Shown here piece after piece: positions 39,801 through 47,856 of a DNA stretch of 62,114 nt; the stretch's first letter is position 1, and every line of letters begins with the position of its first letter. The notes beneath the pieces were generated by a model. That model saw nothing but the letters and a program-made list of their open reading frames with translations. It searched no databases and was not told where the DNA came from. Origin of the DNA: Cymbomonas tetramitiformis. Taxonomy: Eukaryota; Chlorophyta; Pyramimonadophyceae; Pyramimonadales; Pyramimonadaceae. Position numbers and translations under genes: made by a program. Location of the stretch: positions 1 to 62,114 of the forward strand of contig LGRX02029119.1 of assembly GCA_001247695.2 (NCBI GenBank), given 5' to 3'.

Positions 39801-42800
39801 CGTCATTGGCAGGCCAGTGTCCTTTGATGCAGCACAAGCAGGCGCTTACGCACATCGATTGCGAGCGTATTGGAGCAACTTGTTCCAGAGCCACCAGTTT
39901 CGCTCCGTCATGAGCAAAGTGGTGAGACCAGAAGGACGAATCGTATCGTCAATCATATGCAAGGGCTGGCATCCCAGGCCAGTGATAAGGACAGACCGCG
40001 CGCCTCACTACGTGGTGAACGTGGTGGGAGAACCATTGAGGGCACTACCCACCATCATGGCGACGCAAGGGTCGAGAGCGTTCAGAAGAGCGAGGATGGG
40101 CACCGTGGTGCGCAACCAGGACGATGAAGACGCCGAGGAAGAATCTCGAGAAGTGCACCTCGACGAGAAGGCGGCGCGAGCCATGGGCTACAGCGCAAGT
40201 GAGCTACGCATGGCCGATGGCCTAAGCGACGTAGAATTGGCGAGCATTCTGGGCCTGGCCATGGATCGCAGAGCAATGGAACTGCTGATGGCAGTCGCAG
40301 AAGCAAGCAGGAAGGGGCTCCCTCACAGCAAGGAATCCCCAGAGGCGGAGAATTCCCCAGGACAGCCCATCGCTGTAGACAACAACTGGGCAGACCACGA
40401 GAGGTCGGACCTTCAGCAGAGGGAAGCTTTGCTGGCGGAATGGGTTGAGAATTCGAACGCATACACCCGGCAGGTGGCGAAGACTATGACCCATCGCGAC
40501 TGGGAGGAGAAGCTGCGGATAATGTGCTCGCAAGGGCAGAAAGGCGCAGAAGGAATTGGAGCCCAGAGACAGAAGGCTGGAACCAAGAAGAAGAAGAAGA
40601 ACGAGTGGCAGCTCTACACCATGGCGCAGTATCGTCAGAGGCATGAGAACCACTTCGTGAAGGAGGGCGCAACCCCAGCAGCGCGCGTGGATGTGCCTGC
40701 CTGGAGTCCGCCTGCCAAAGAGTCAGAGATGAGGCTCCCCAGGTTGGCGTGTACCACCAGATTTGGGGACCTGATGGCCAGCGTGGCTGAGCAGCAGTCA
40801 GACCGTGACAAGCATCGAGACGTACACGATGATGCATGGTGCCTTAGATGGTTGAAGTCCAATGGTAGAGTGAGGTTGCCAGAAGAGGAAGTTCGCCGAG
40901 TAAGGAGGCGAGCAGCACGACATCGATGGGACGAGTCCACGGACGAGATCTACATGGTCACCATGTCAGGCAAGGAGGTGAGAATACCTAAGCCTGCTGA
41001 CCGTCTCGCGTTGGTAAAGGAATACCATTCCAGAACTGGACATTGGGGCATAAGACGTACGCAGCATCTTTTGTGGCAGCGCCATTGGTGGGCCGATCTG
41101 AAGAAAGACGTGGAGGCTGTGGTCACCCAGTGTGAGACCTGTCAGCGTGTGAAGACTCATTATGCGAGAGAGGAGGCATGTTTATCCCCCCTTGAGATCG
41201 TGTCGTTCATGTATCGCTGGTCGCTGGATTTGGCATGGCCTTCGAGAAGAGAGACCAAGTCTGGCAACAACCGAGTGCTCATCATGACCGAGCACTATAC
41301 CAGGTTCATAATCTGCGTGCCCATTCCTGACAAGGAGGCGAGCACCATCGCAGCGGCATTCCGCAGTCATGTACTGGCTGTGTTTGGTGCACCGGCAGAA
41401 TGCTTGGTGGATGGAGGAAAGGAGTTTGAAGGCGAGTTCAAGCAGCTATGCAGAGACTGCCTGATCGACCGGCGAGTCACCTCGCCAGACTCACCAGAAG
41501 GCAATGGGCTGACCGAGAGAGTGGTACGCACTATGAAGTTCTGCTTTAAGAAGCTTGCCTTGGAGAAGGGTCTCGACTATGAGTGGGATGAGCAGCTCTG
41601 GCCATTAGTGCTGAGCTATAATGCAGCACGCCAGGAGTCCACGGGGGTTGCGCCGTTCACCATGCTGTTCGCTCAAGAGGCAGTAGTGCCGCCTGATTTG
41701 AAACGGGCACCCAGCATGGATTTTGGTGCTGAGGTCGAAGATGAGAAGGATGCCGGAGTCAAGGACCTCCACCAGAAAGCACAGGTGGTGAGGCGATTGA
41801 TGGTACACGCTGGTTGCAGCCTGGAGGTCGCACAGCATCGTGATACATTACATTATGAAGGGAGAAGGGGTGGGGGCTATGAGCCTAGTCCACACCAGTT
41901 TAAGGTGGGCGATTTCGTCTACATCAGGCAGAAGCCCCGCAGCGGCATGGAAGTCGCAACCAAGTCCGCCATCCTGAAGCTGGTCAAGATACAGCGAGAT
42001 GGTGTGGTGGTGCTTGAGGACGCCACCAAGTTAAGAGAGAAGAGCACCGTGCAGAGCATCGCGCCATGTCACCTACAGGTGAAGGATCAGTATGACTGCA
42101 GTGCAGCCGTTCCCAGTAAGCACCTAGCATGTGAAGTTTGCAGGAAGACCGATGGGGAGGCAGAGATGCTGTTGTGTGACACGTGCAACAGGGGGTATCA
42201 CTTGTGGTGTTTGACCCCAGCACTGGATGGAGTACCGGAAGGTGAGTGGCTATGCCCCATGTGCTCAGGCACGGGGAGGCAAGCCGCCAATGCCGAGGTG
42301 CAGACCCAGAAAGACGAGAGCTCTGGTGCCCTAGAGGACAGATTGGGCATGAAGGAGCAGCAATTGAATGAGAAGCTGTCGGCGGAGATGCGCCTGTTGC
42401 CAGCAGACGTGGGTCCTCGTCGGGTGGTGAAGGGAGACAAGTTTCAGCCTTGGCATGCCATCTCATCAAGGGAGGTGTTGTTGAAGGAGGAGGACATGTT
42501 CTTGGGCATGCCAGATCAGATTGATTGGGGAAGACAGGACAAGCTCTCTGAGGCTGTGCAGATCTTCATGCCAGGGCATTGGAATGAGGGGCATCGCACG
42601 GTGCTGAGCAAGAAATATCGGGAACAGAAGGCCATGGCAAGGCATCTGAGGGATGCACCTCTTGTGCCTGCCTTGGCTGAAGAAGAAGTTGAAAGACGAG
42701 GAGAGCTGAGGCACATGACTAAGGCTCAGGTGAGAGAAGCTAGCGCGCTGCAGTGGGGGCTTGAACTGGTTATTACAGTGCCCTCTGAGGTGAGGCGTTT

Positions 42801-43368
42801 GGCGACAGAGGTGGACTGGAAGTCCGTCGATGGCGTGTGGGACCCGTGGGCAGGCACTGGGGTCATCAGTGAGGTGATGGTAGAGCAATGGCCGCAGTTG
42901 AGATTCATGAACAATGACTGGAACTCTCAGTTGGGTTGGTCTGAGGCGCATGACGCACTTCAGCCGGGCAACTATCGCATATGGAAGGAGAAGTATGGTG
43001 TCTGTGACGCAGTGGTGACTTCGCCTTGGTTCGCAGCGCTGGATATCGCGTTTCCGTTGGCAGTAATGGCCAGTCGTGTGGTGGCATGTGTCCACGTTCC
43101 ATCTTATTATTTAACAGACATGACCGAGAGCAGGGCTGCGTACTTCAGACGATTGAGTCAGACAGGACGCTTGCATGTGATTGGGCATCTGGAACATGGA
43201 TCTATTGGCCGCAGGTGTATGTGGGTCTTGGTGTTCAAGAATCCGCTGGTTAGAGCCAGAATGTTACAGGGCGGAGAAGGTGAAGGCATTGGTATGTTCA
43301 CTTTCAGTTTGGGCAAGTTCATGGCAGATGGTGATACGACCCAGTATGCCGAACAAGCCCACATTTGA
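36841..43368 (+). CDS. pol: R2 pol: RT, RNase H, C5-cytosine MTase, integrase, PHD finger, second MTase-like domain
   Basis: This is an uninterrupted 2175-residue frame. RT has CVDLRGVN (D287) and YVDD (384-387). RNase H has D542, E584, D609 and D652. A DNMT3-like methyltransferase spans about 820-1155: motif I YEPCGGLCAGLEM (E829), GMKVDCYLY, motif IV GFPCQDLS with catalytic C920, ENV (964), AHRLRAYWSNL (R1006), and a motif X-like MADGLSDVELASILG. Integrase has H1396, H1401, C1431, C1434, then D1463, D1524 and E1559. A C4HC3 PHD finger spans 1764-1808 (CEVC, CDTC, GYHLWC, WLCPMC). The last 180 residues contain DPWAGTG (2001) and VVTSPWF (2060), a class-I methyltransferase pattern. Residues 1-110 are hydrophobic and partly lie in an inserted repeat. 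The methylation target and the role of the PHD finger are inferred. Confidence 0.9.
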   Translation: MFPARFAARWAQLRRNLRLHRVAQAAYMALVLAVVVFAAAGGSARFAHGGWRIMACFFASNSPVAAAHFNRILRFFLLLCRILWVAGKMTECAPTYGVTSPTRSAWGSSPCTSWEAQQSSRQWEPDWVANVAEQDEVLPYTVLDELQPLGDTTVTKDEAAWLDTELNATFGGHPDFKEEHWEEMRNVLRRCKTTFANSPHDLTGCKGKAEHNTFSIPFVDESKAAYQRPRKYSPGEQEIIDIHCKELLEYGFIEPAAKHCRHASNVVVAGKKDHETGLWTQTRFCVDLRGVNRHSLKDNTLPHRPEELYQKVAKAKFKTTLDATKAFHQIPMATEEDRSKTAFWWKNQLYQYTSMPFGAAGATSAFVRIMDYELRHLQHCTVAYVDDVVVYTDSTPEQHLKDVEDVLRTLGDAGIRLHAGKSTFGAATVDFLGYRIGHNSIGAQEAKCKAIQQLPSPQDKTGLRSILGMMNYYKGLVGEPGGPNYSEMARPLNDLLKKEVTDIKAAWGKEQDQALQELKDALCSGRCLRPIDYDRPLILYTDWSTYGIGAVLGQKDDDGKEYICMAISRSLSKTERQYASFKGEMLAVVWAVRTLRQYLHGVHFTLVTDHSPLTTLMEKADLQGQHLRWAISLQEFDFTVKYRPGAKYSNADVPSRYPLPSTTDETGARHEREKVTALHAGVGEVHAKDFGDHLCFMLAGDTFPGEEATPEVQVANYCRMAAMEQLGTGPVHRLFDLHYHEELECNHGDMFDTDLPELVTDSGRPVRAAWKAMSLVRPTRGTHGEGSPAVYSNEYFEGERILKPEKVDTRVLGSRFFSQARQEGVVCYEPCGGLCAGLEMLLRSGMKVDCYLYQDISPSSRTVARARCTALLRRYPDLISPRAIEFGALPQDLRETTSADFIRAGALQGRQWVMVCGFPCQDLSPAGTLTGLDGRHSKLFYEVVRLLSTLQQLQRQRPPGYILENVSPLSHRPGTKIRDEVFPYIASVIGRPVSFDAAQAGAYAHRLRAYWSNLFQSHQFRSVMSKVVRPEGRIVSSIICKGWHPRPVIRTDRAPHYVVNVVGEPLRALPTIMATQGSRAFRRARMGTVVRNQDDEDAEEESREVHLDEKAARAMGYSASELRMADGLSDVELASILGLAMDRRAMELLMAVAEASRKGLPHSKESPEAENSPGQPIAVDNNWADHERSDLQQREALLAEWVENSNAYTRQVAKTMTHRDWEEKLRIMCSQGQKGAEGIGAQRQKAGTKKKKKNEWQLYTMAQYRQRHENHFVKEGATPAARVDVPAWSPPAKESEMRLPRLACTTRFGDLMASVAEQQSDRDKHRDVHDDAWCLRWLKSNGRVRLPEEEVRRVRRRAARHRWDESTDEIYMVTMSGKEVRIPKPADRLALVKEYHSRTGHWGIRRTQHLLWQRHWWADLKKDVEAVVTQCETCQRVKTHYAREEACLSPLEIVSFMYRWSLDLAWPSRRETKSGNNRVLIMTEHYTRFIICVPIPDKEASTIAAAFRSHVLAVFGAPAECLVDGGKEFEGEFKQLCRDCLIDRRVTSPDSPEGNGLTERVVRTMKFCFKKLALEKGLDYEWDEQLWPLVLSYNAARQESTGVAPFTMLFAQEAVVPPDLKRAPSMDFGAEVEDEKDAGVKDLHQKAQVVRRLMVHAGCSLEVAQHRDTLHYEGRRGGGYEPSPHQFKVGDFVYIRQKPRSGMEVATKSAILKLVKIQRDGVVVLEDATKLREKSTVQSIAPCHLQVKDQYDCSAAVPSKHLACEVCRKTDGEAEMLLCDTCNRGYHLWCLTPALDGVPEGEWLCPMCSGTGRQAANAEVQTQKDESSGALEDRLGMKEQQLNEKLSAEMRLLPADVGPRRVVKGDKFQPWHAISSREVLLKEEDMFLGMPDQIDWGRQDKLSEAVQIFMPGHWNEGHRTVLSKKYREQKAMARHLRDAPLVPALAEEEVERRGELRHMTKAQVREASALQWGLELVITVPSEVRRLATEVDWKSVDGVWDPWAGTGVISEVMVEQWPQLRFMNNDWNSQLGWSEAHDALQPGNYRIWKEKYGVCDAVVTSPWFAALDIAFPLAVMASRVVACVHVPSYYLTDMTESRAAYFRRLSQTGRLHVIGHLEHGSIGRRCMWVLVFKNPLVRARMLQGGEGEGIGMFTFSLGKFMADGDTTQYAEQAHI

Positions 43369-43394
43369 GTCTGTGCTACTGCACGCAGCAGCTA

Positions 43395-43405
43395 CAGATG
43401 GGGGA
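43395..43405 (+). promoter_or_regulatory. R2 polypurine tract
   Basis: CAGATGGGGGA directly precedes the TG that opens the full LTR at 43406. This placement is the main reason for putting the LTR start there and not at TGTAAC (43624). Confidence 0.75.
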
Positions 43406-44147
43406 TGTTGGAATCTGGGCTTGCATGTAAGAGTTCAGCGTTCGATATCAGGGTATCAGAATTTTAAAAATTTTGTAGCTCTACGATCTTATGCTGTGTT
43501 GAGAATTGCTCGAACAGTCACCGGCACCAGTGAATATTAATGATGCTTATGACCAGTTGCGAGTGTCAAGTTCGTTCGATTCCGAGAATGTTTGTACCAT
43601 CATATGCACGCGTTTGCGACAGCTGTAACAAACGCCGGCTTTTCATGGAACCGCGCCGGGTTTGTTCAGCTGGTGACACGCATGACAGTGGTGACAGCAT
43701 GACAGGCTTTACGAAGATGACCATCTGTGAGATGCAGACTTGTCAGAGAAGATATGGTCACCATCAAGTGACCAGGGAATGATAAGACGAAGATGGCAGT
43801 GACTCCTTTGCCGCTGACGTGTCAGTCAGAATGTGGTGAACGGTAACATTGTTAGAGCTGGCATGGAATAATGACTTTCTATTGGCCAGATGAAGATTTA
43901 AGGGCTAGAACCCGTTACAGTTTTGGGAAATGTGACAGGGCATTGAGATATAAGTAGACTCTGACCGAAGGTCAGGCTAGTGGACTCATTATTGTTTTAC
44001 CTTCGCAAGTACTAGGTGGCTGTTCGCGTGCCAGTGCTAGAGTGCTAAGACAGTTCTGCTCACAGCTTTTGTACACAATAATTCGTATTTTGTGATATAA
44101 TATCAATTTTGACGGATACATTTTACTGCTGTTTTCATACTTTTTCA
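43406..44147 (+). repeat. R2 full LTR (742 bp)
   Basis: Starts TGTTGGAATC after a polypurine tract and ends CTTTTTCA. Bases 1-216 recur exactly at 44148-44363, and bases 217-742 recur at 27844-28364. Confidence 0.8.
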
Positions 44148-44363
44148 TGTTGGAATCTGGGCTTGCATGTAAGAGTTCAGCGTTCGATATCAGGGTATCA
44201 GAATTTTAAAAATTTTGTAGCTCTACGATCTTATGCTGTGTTGAGAATTGCTCGAACAGTCACCGGCACCAGTGAATATTAATGATGCTTATGACCAGTT
44301 GCGAGTGTCAAGTTCGTTCGATTCCGAGAATGTTTGTACCATCATATGCACGCGTTTGCGACA
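44148..44363 (+). repeat. R2 LTR first 216 bp, second copy
   Basis: Identical by eye to 43406-43621 and joined head-to-tail to the CA end of the full LTR. It stops at GCGACA, exactly the point where the left LTR copy (27844) resumes. Confidence 0.85.
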
Positions 44364-46279
44364 TACTGGAGATCGCCAGAATGCTTCTGGATTCCGGCGG
44401 ACCCTTTCAGGGCACCGCAGACCTTCTGGCCATCAAGATCAACCAGTTCGACCCGTCGCGGGCTATCGCCGCCTTCAACGCCGCTCTTCGGTCCGCTCGA
44501 CGGAAGAGCACCCTCGACGACATGGAGGTCAAGTCCTTGTTCATCAAGTCCCTCGACCCGGTTTTCTACGCCCCGGTCGTCAACCGGCTCCTGTTGCACG
44601 ACCAACGTGCGGCGGAGTCCCTTGCCACCATTCAGCAATGGACCCGTGAGTGCTACGCGCAAAACGGGACGGATTCGCACGTCCCGCCTGCTACGCGCAC
44701 ATTCTCCGCCCTCACCCTGGCTGGGCAGAGCGACGACGAGGACTACAAGACCGTCTTCAGCGAGCTCCGCGACCAGCTCTACGACATGAAGAAGGAGATC
44801 AAGGCCCTCCACAACCGTCTCGACGACACGAAGGGCTACACGCCCCGCAACGACAAGAAGAACGCCATCGGACGCGGTGGACATGGTGACGGCGTCCGCT
44901 TCGCGGCGAAGCCCCTTCCCGAGCACGGCAACTTCCCGCGGACCTTCCGTGGGAAGTCTTCGGGGAAGGTAGCTTTCCACAAGCCCACCGGTACGTTCGT
45001 TCCTTTGTGCCGGCACCCGACATGCTCCGCTACGGCGGAGAAGCATTGGCATCAGGACTGCCCGAACGGCGGGCCACGCGGACATGTTGGCGCACACGGT
45101 TTCAGCATTGCGGACAGCGAGAACGACGTACTCGCCACGCTGTTCCAGGACGCCATGGACGACAACGACGCCGCCCGTTTCGACACCGTCTGCTGCACTG
45201 CGGACGGCAAGCCGGAGCTCTACGACACCGTCTCCGCCTTCTCCTTCGCTGTCGCCGAGGAGCGGGTGCCCGACACCATCGACGAGTATCTGGAGTACCG
45301 CCAGCCCGCTGACGCCCGCTTCGGGCGGGTTTGCGCGGTTGGTGGTGCTACGAACATCAACAACTTCAAGGTCCATGCGAAGGTCCATGACGACGCTCCG
45401 GTCGTGCCACCGCCGCCAGCGCCGCCCTCCGCTCCGCAGTCGGTGGTGTCCGACGGGGAGATGTACCCCGTCAGCGCGTTACACGCGCACGAGCCGCACA
45501 TGTCCTTCATGGACTGTACCGGGAGGTACGAGCAGCGGGGTTGCATGCTACAGAGATCTGGTTGCATGCTGCCGACGAGTGGTTGCATGATACAGATGCC
45601 TGGTTGCATGCTGCGCATGCCTGGCTGCATGCCACGGAGGCCAGGTTGCATGCTACAGATGTCAGGTTGCATGCTACAGAGGCCCGGTTGCATGCCACGG
45701 AGGCCAGGTTGCATGCTACAGATGTCTGGTTGCATGCTACAGATGCCCGGTTGCATGCCACGGAGGCCAGGTTGCATGCTACAGATGTCAGGTTGCATGC
45801 TACAGAGGCCCGGTTGCATGCCACGGAGGCCAGGTTGCATGCTACAGATGTCAGGATGCATGCTACAGAGGCCAGGTTGCATGCCACGGAGGCCAGGTTG
45901 CATGCTACAGATGACGGGTTGCATGCCACAGAGGCCAAGTTGCATGCAACAGAGGCCAGGTTGCATGCGACAGATGTCGGGTTGCATGCCACACAGGCCA
46001 GGTTGCATGCGACAGAGGCCAGGTTGCATGCGACAGATGTCGGGTTGCATGCGACAGAGGCCAGGTTGCATGCGACAGATGTCGGGTTGCATGCCACAGG
46101 GGCCAGGTTGCATGCGACAGAGGCCAGGTTGCATGCTACAGATGTCTGGTTGCATGCCACAGAGGCCAGGTTGCATGCAACAGAGACCAGGTTGCATGCT
46201 ACATATGCCAGGTTGCATGCTGGTGACGGGTGGTTGCATGCCGCAAGGGCCTTGTTGCATGCCGGTCACAGCTGTATGA
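44364..46279 (+). pseudogene. gag: gag remnant of another retroelement, with repeat-expanded C-terminus
   Basis: The open frame continues from R2 LTR sequence (its first ATG at 44282 is inside the LTR) and becomes gag-like at 44364 (LEIARMLLDSGGPF). A helical capsid-type region follows (FNAALRSARRKSTLDDMEV), then a coiled-coil-like stretch, then a CCHC-like CRHPTC...KHWHQDC (about 45010-45060). An acidic region leads into Pro-runs. From 45541 the frame is a 21-bp minisatellite translating to GCMLQRP heptads until the stop at 46277. The N-terminus was replaced by the R2 junction. No protease or RT follows. Family is unknown. Confidence 0.6.
45541..46262. repeat. 21-bp minisatellite, about 34 units
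   Basis: Units of the form GGTTGCATGCTACAGATGTC(A) alternate with GGTTGCATGCCACGGAGGCCA. Because 21 is a multiple of three, five of six frames stay open (for example GCMLQMS, LHATEAR, VACNLAS), so long ORFs on both strands here mean nothing by themselves. Alternation of unit types suggests duplication of 63-bp higher-order blocks. Confidence 0.9.
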
Positions 46280-46826
46280 AGAAATAATTGATGGCAAGGC
46301 AGATTTCAGGAGAAGATCTGCAATGACAATAATTATATTGAGGATCTGGTGGATTCCAGAAAGATCTGCAATGGCAATATCGTGATCTGCCTGATGATTG
46401 GCGGAGGAGTACCAGAATCAGGCATATATGTGCACATGATTGGTCGATGGCAGATGTCAATACAGGAATCCTGCTAGTGATTGTTAGAGAGCAACATGTT
46501 GAAAGGGAAGCTTGGAAAAGTGGACCTCAGTGAGTGTTGATCAAGAGAATGAATTAAGGACAAGTTTCACATGTTAGTATTAGGCTGTATGCCAAGACTG
46601 AACATAAGGATATGATGTAGGAGGTTCGAGACCATACATATATCAGAAAAGTGATTGTAATACTAGGCTGAATAGCCAGTGTTTGTCATGAAGTAAAACA
46701 GTGGAATATGAGGCTAGAAGCCTATGTGAAGCACCAAAAACAGTAAATAAGATAAAAAGAAAAGAAGAAAGATAAAAGAAAAGAATAAAGAAAATAAAAG
46801 AAAAAGAAAGAATAAAGTTATCAGAT
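46280..46826. other. non-coding purine-rich spacer
   Basis: No coding signal. There is a direct repeat of AGATCTGCAATG(A/G)CAAT at about 46314 and 46362, and a long AAAGA/AAAAG tract at 46735-46815. Confidence 0.5.
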
Positions 46827-47543
46827 ATGCGCTGGTACATGGACAAGTTCGCGGTCGAATTGGACCTCCCGGGGCCGGAGCCGACCCTCGCAATGCACAA
46901 CATGGGGACCGTTGCGCCCGTGGACTCGGTATCAATGGCGACAGACGACTCCGAGGATTACGACGAGTGTCTTCCGCCGCCACGGCGAGCCTTGGGATGC
47001 GGCAAACCACCGATGGGTTTTGGATTCTCCGCCCTCACATCTGTCGCGGTCTGCTTGATGTTTGTTGTTTGTGCAACCGCCGTGCCTTCACGAGACCGCC
47101 CCGCGCAAGCATCGTCAGCAGCAAGGCGCACCGGCGACGAGGTCGGTGGTGCTGGTGTGCTGACGCCCACAGCCATCCCGCCGGCGCTCTACTGGCGCCC
47201 GGAGGGCTGGTACCCAAACGAAGTATACCGGTCCGGGTGGACGTGGCACCCGGGTCCCTCGCAGCCACCCGAGGCAGCTCCGATTGTTACCGAGCCGCCC
47301 TCGCCGGTCTACGTGCCACCCGCCTGGGGCGGAGGAACCGGGGATGAAACTTCTTCTTCAATTCAGCACCGGGCCAGACTGGTTGCACCCGGTGCAACTG
47401 ACTACAACGACATCGGCACGTCCTCAGTTCTCTCATTTTGCTCTACACATGATTTTTGTCAGACAGTGGTACCAGCTCTCCTGGGCGCTGTAACAGTGGC
47501 ACCGGCTCTCCCGGGCACTCTCGACGTGGCTAGTAAGAGTTGA
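46827..47543 (+). CDS. hypothetical protein with one membrane segment
   Basis: A 238-residue frame. Residues about 70-91 form a hydrophobic segment (LTSVAVCLMFVVCATAV), preceded by an acidic stretch and followed by a Pro/Trp-rich region (YWRPEGWYPNEVYRSGW). The family is not recognised. It follows a purine-rich tract and precedes an LTR-like stretch, so it may be a retroelement piece and not a host gene. Confidence 0.35.
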   Translation: MRWYMDKFAVELDLPGPEPTLAMHNMGTVAPVDSVSMATDDSEDYDECLPPPRRALGCGKPPMGFGFSALTSVAVCLMFVVCATAVPSRDRPAQASSAARRTGDEVGGAGVLTPTAIPPALYWRPEGWYPNEVYRSGWTWHPGPSQPPEAAPIVTEPPSPVYVPPAWGGGTGDETSSSIQHRARLVAPGATDYNDIGTSSVLSFCSTHDFCQTVVPALLGAVTVAPALPGTLDVASKS

Positions 47544-47856
47544 CGAGATTGAGATTAGCCTGCCTCCAGATTGTGATGCTGTTGGTTCAGGTTGCCCCAA
47601 GATGGGTTTAATTTAGGGTTTTAACTGTATCTGTATTCTGCAGTATGCCTCACTGACTGCTAGTTTCGGGAGTTACCCTGCCAGAAAGGACAGGTTCTCC
47701 TGTAGGATGCTTATTTCCACCGAAGCTGAGTAGGTGTTTGTTTCAGTTCCGTGGCCACCTAGTTTGCCAGTCACCACCCTAGGTGGTGTGCTGGAAGTGA
47801 CGCCCCGACTGTCATTCCTATAGTTAGGGTGTATGACTGTCACCGGTCCCGGAACC
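47544..47856. other. non-coding, LTR-like words
   Basis: Contains GTGACGCCCCGAC and GGGTGTATGACTGTCACC, typical of gypsy LTR sequence, but no second copy in the window allows borders to be set. Confidence 0.35.

Larger units (their letters stand above)
27844..44363 (+). mobile_element. R2: giant Ty3/gypsy element with DNMT3-like MTase and PHD finger, apparently circularly permuted
   Basis: The order is LTR bases 217-end (27844-28364), leader (28365-30129), gag-pro (30130-32805), a second ORF in the same frame (32809-35889), pol with methyltransferase domains (36841-43368), PPT, a full 742-bp LTR (43406-44147), and then LTR bases 1-216 again (44148-44363). The 5' and 3' LTR copies differ at only about nine positions plus one 5-base indel by eye, so the insertion is young. 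Internal length is about 15 kb, large for the class. The LTR order is discussed as a finding. Confidence 0.88.

Noticed and set aside
43540..43782. ORF starting MMLMTSCECQV, also at 44282
   Set aside because: The shared start lies in LTR sequence. The polypurine tract just before 43406 supports LTR over coding. Only the part after 44364 looks like gag.
43624..44147. Shorter R2 LTR starting TGTAAC
   Set aside because: It has TG/CA ends, but no polypurine tract precedes it, and the 216-bp extension is duplicated exactly in the way a longer LTR predicts.
45541..46262. CRISPR-like array
   Set aside because: Units are head-to-tail 21-mers without unique spacers, in a eukaryotic transposon context.
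45507..46287. Long ORFs on both strands (GCMLQ-, LHATEAR-, VACNLAS-type repeats)
   Set aside because: They all read the same 21-bp minisatellite in different frames. Only the frame continuous with the upstream gag is worth keeping.
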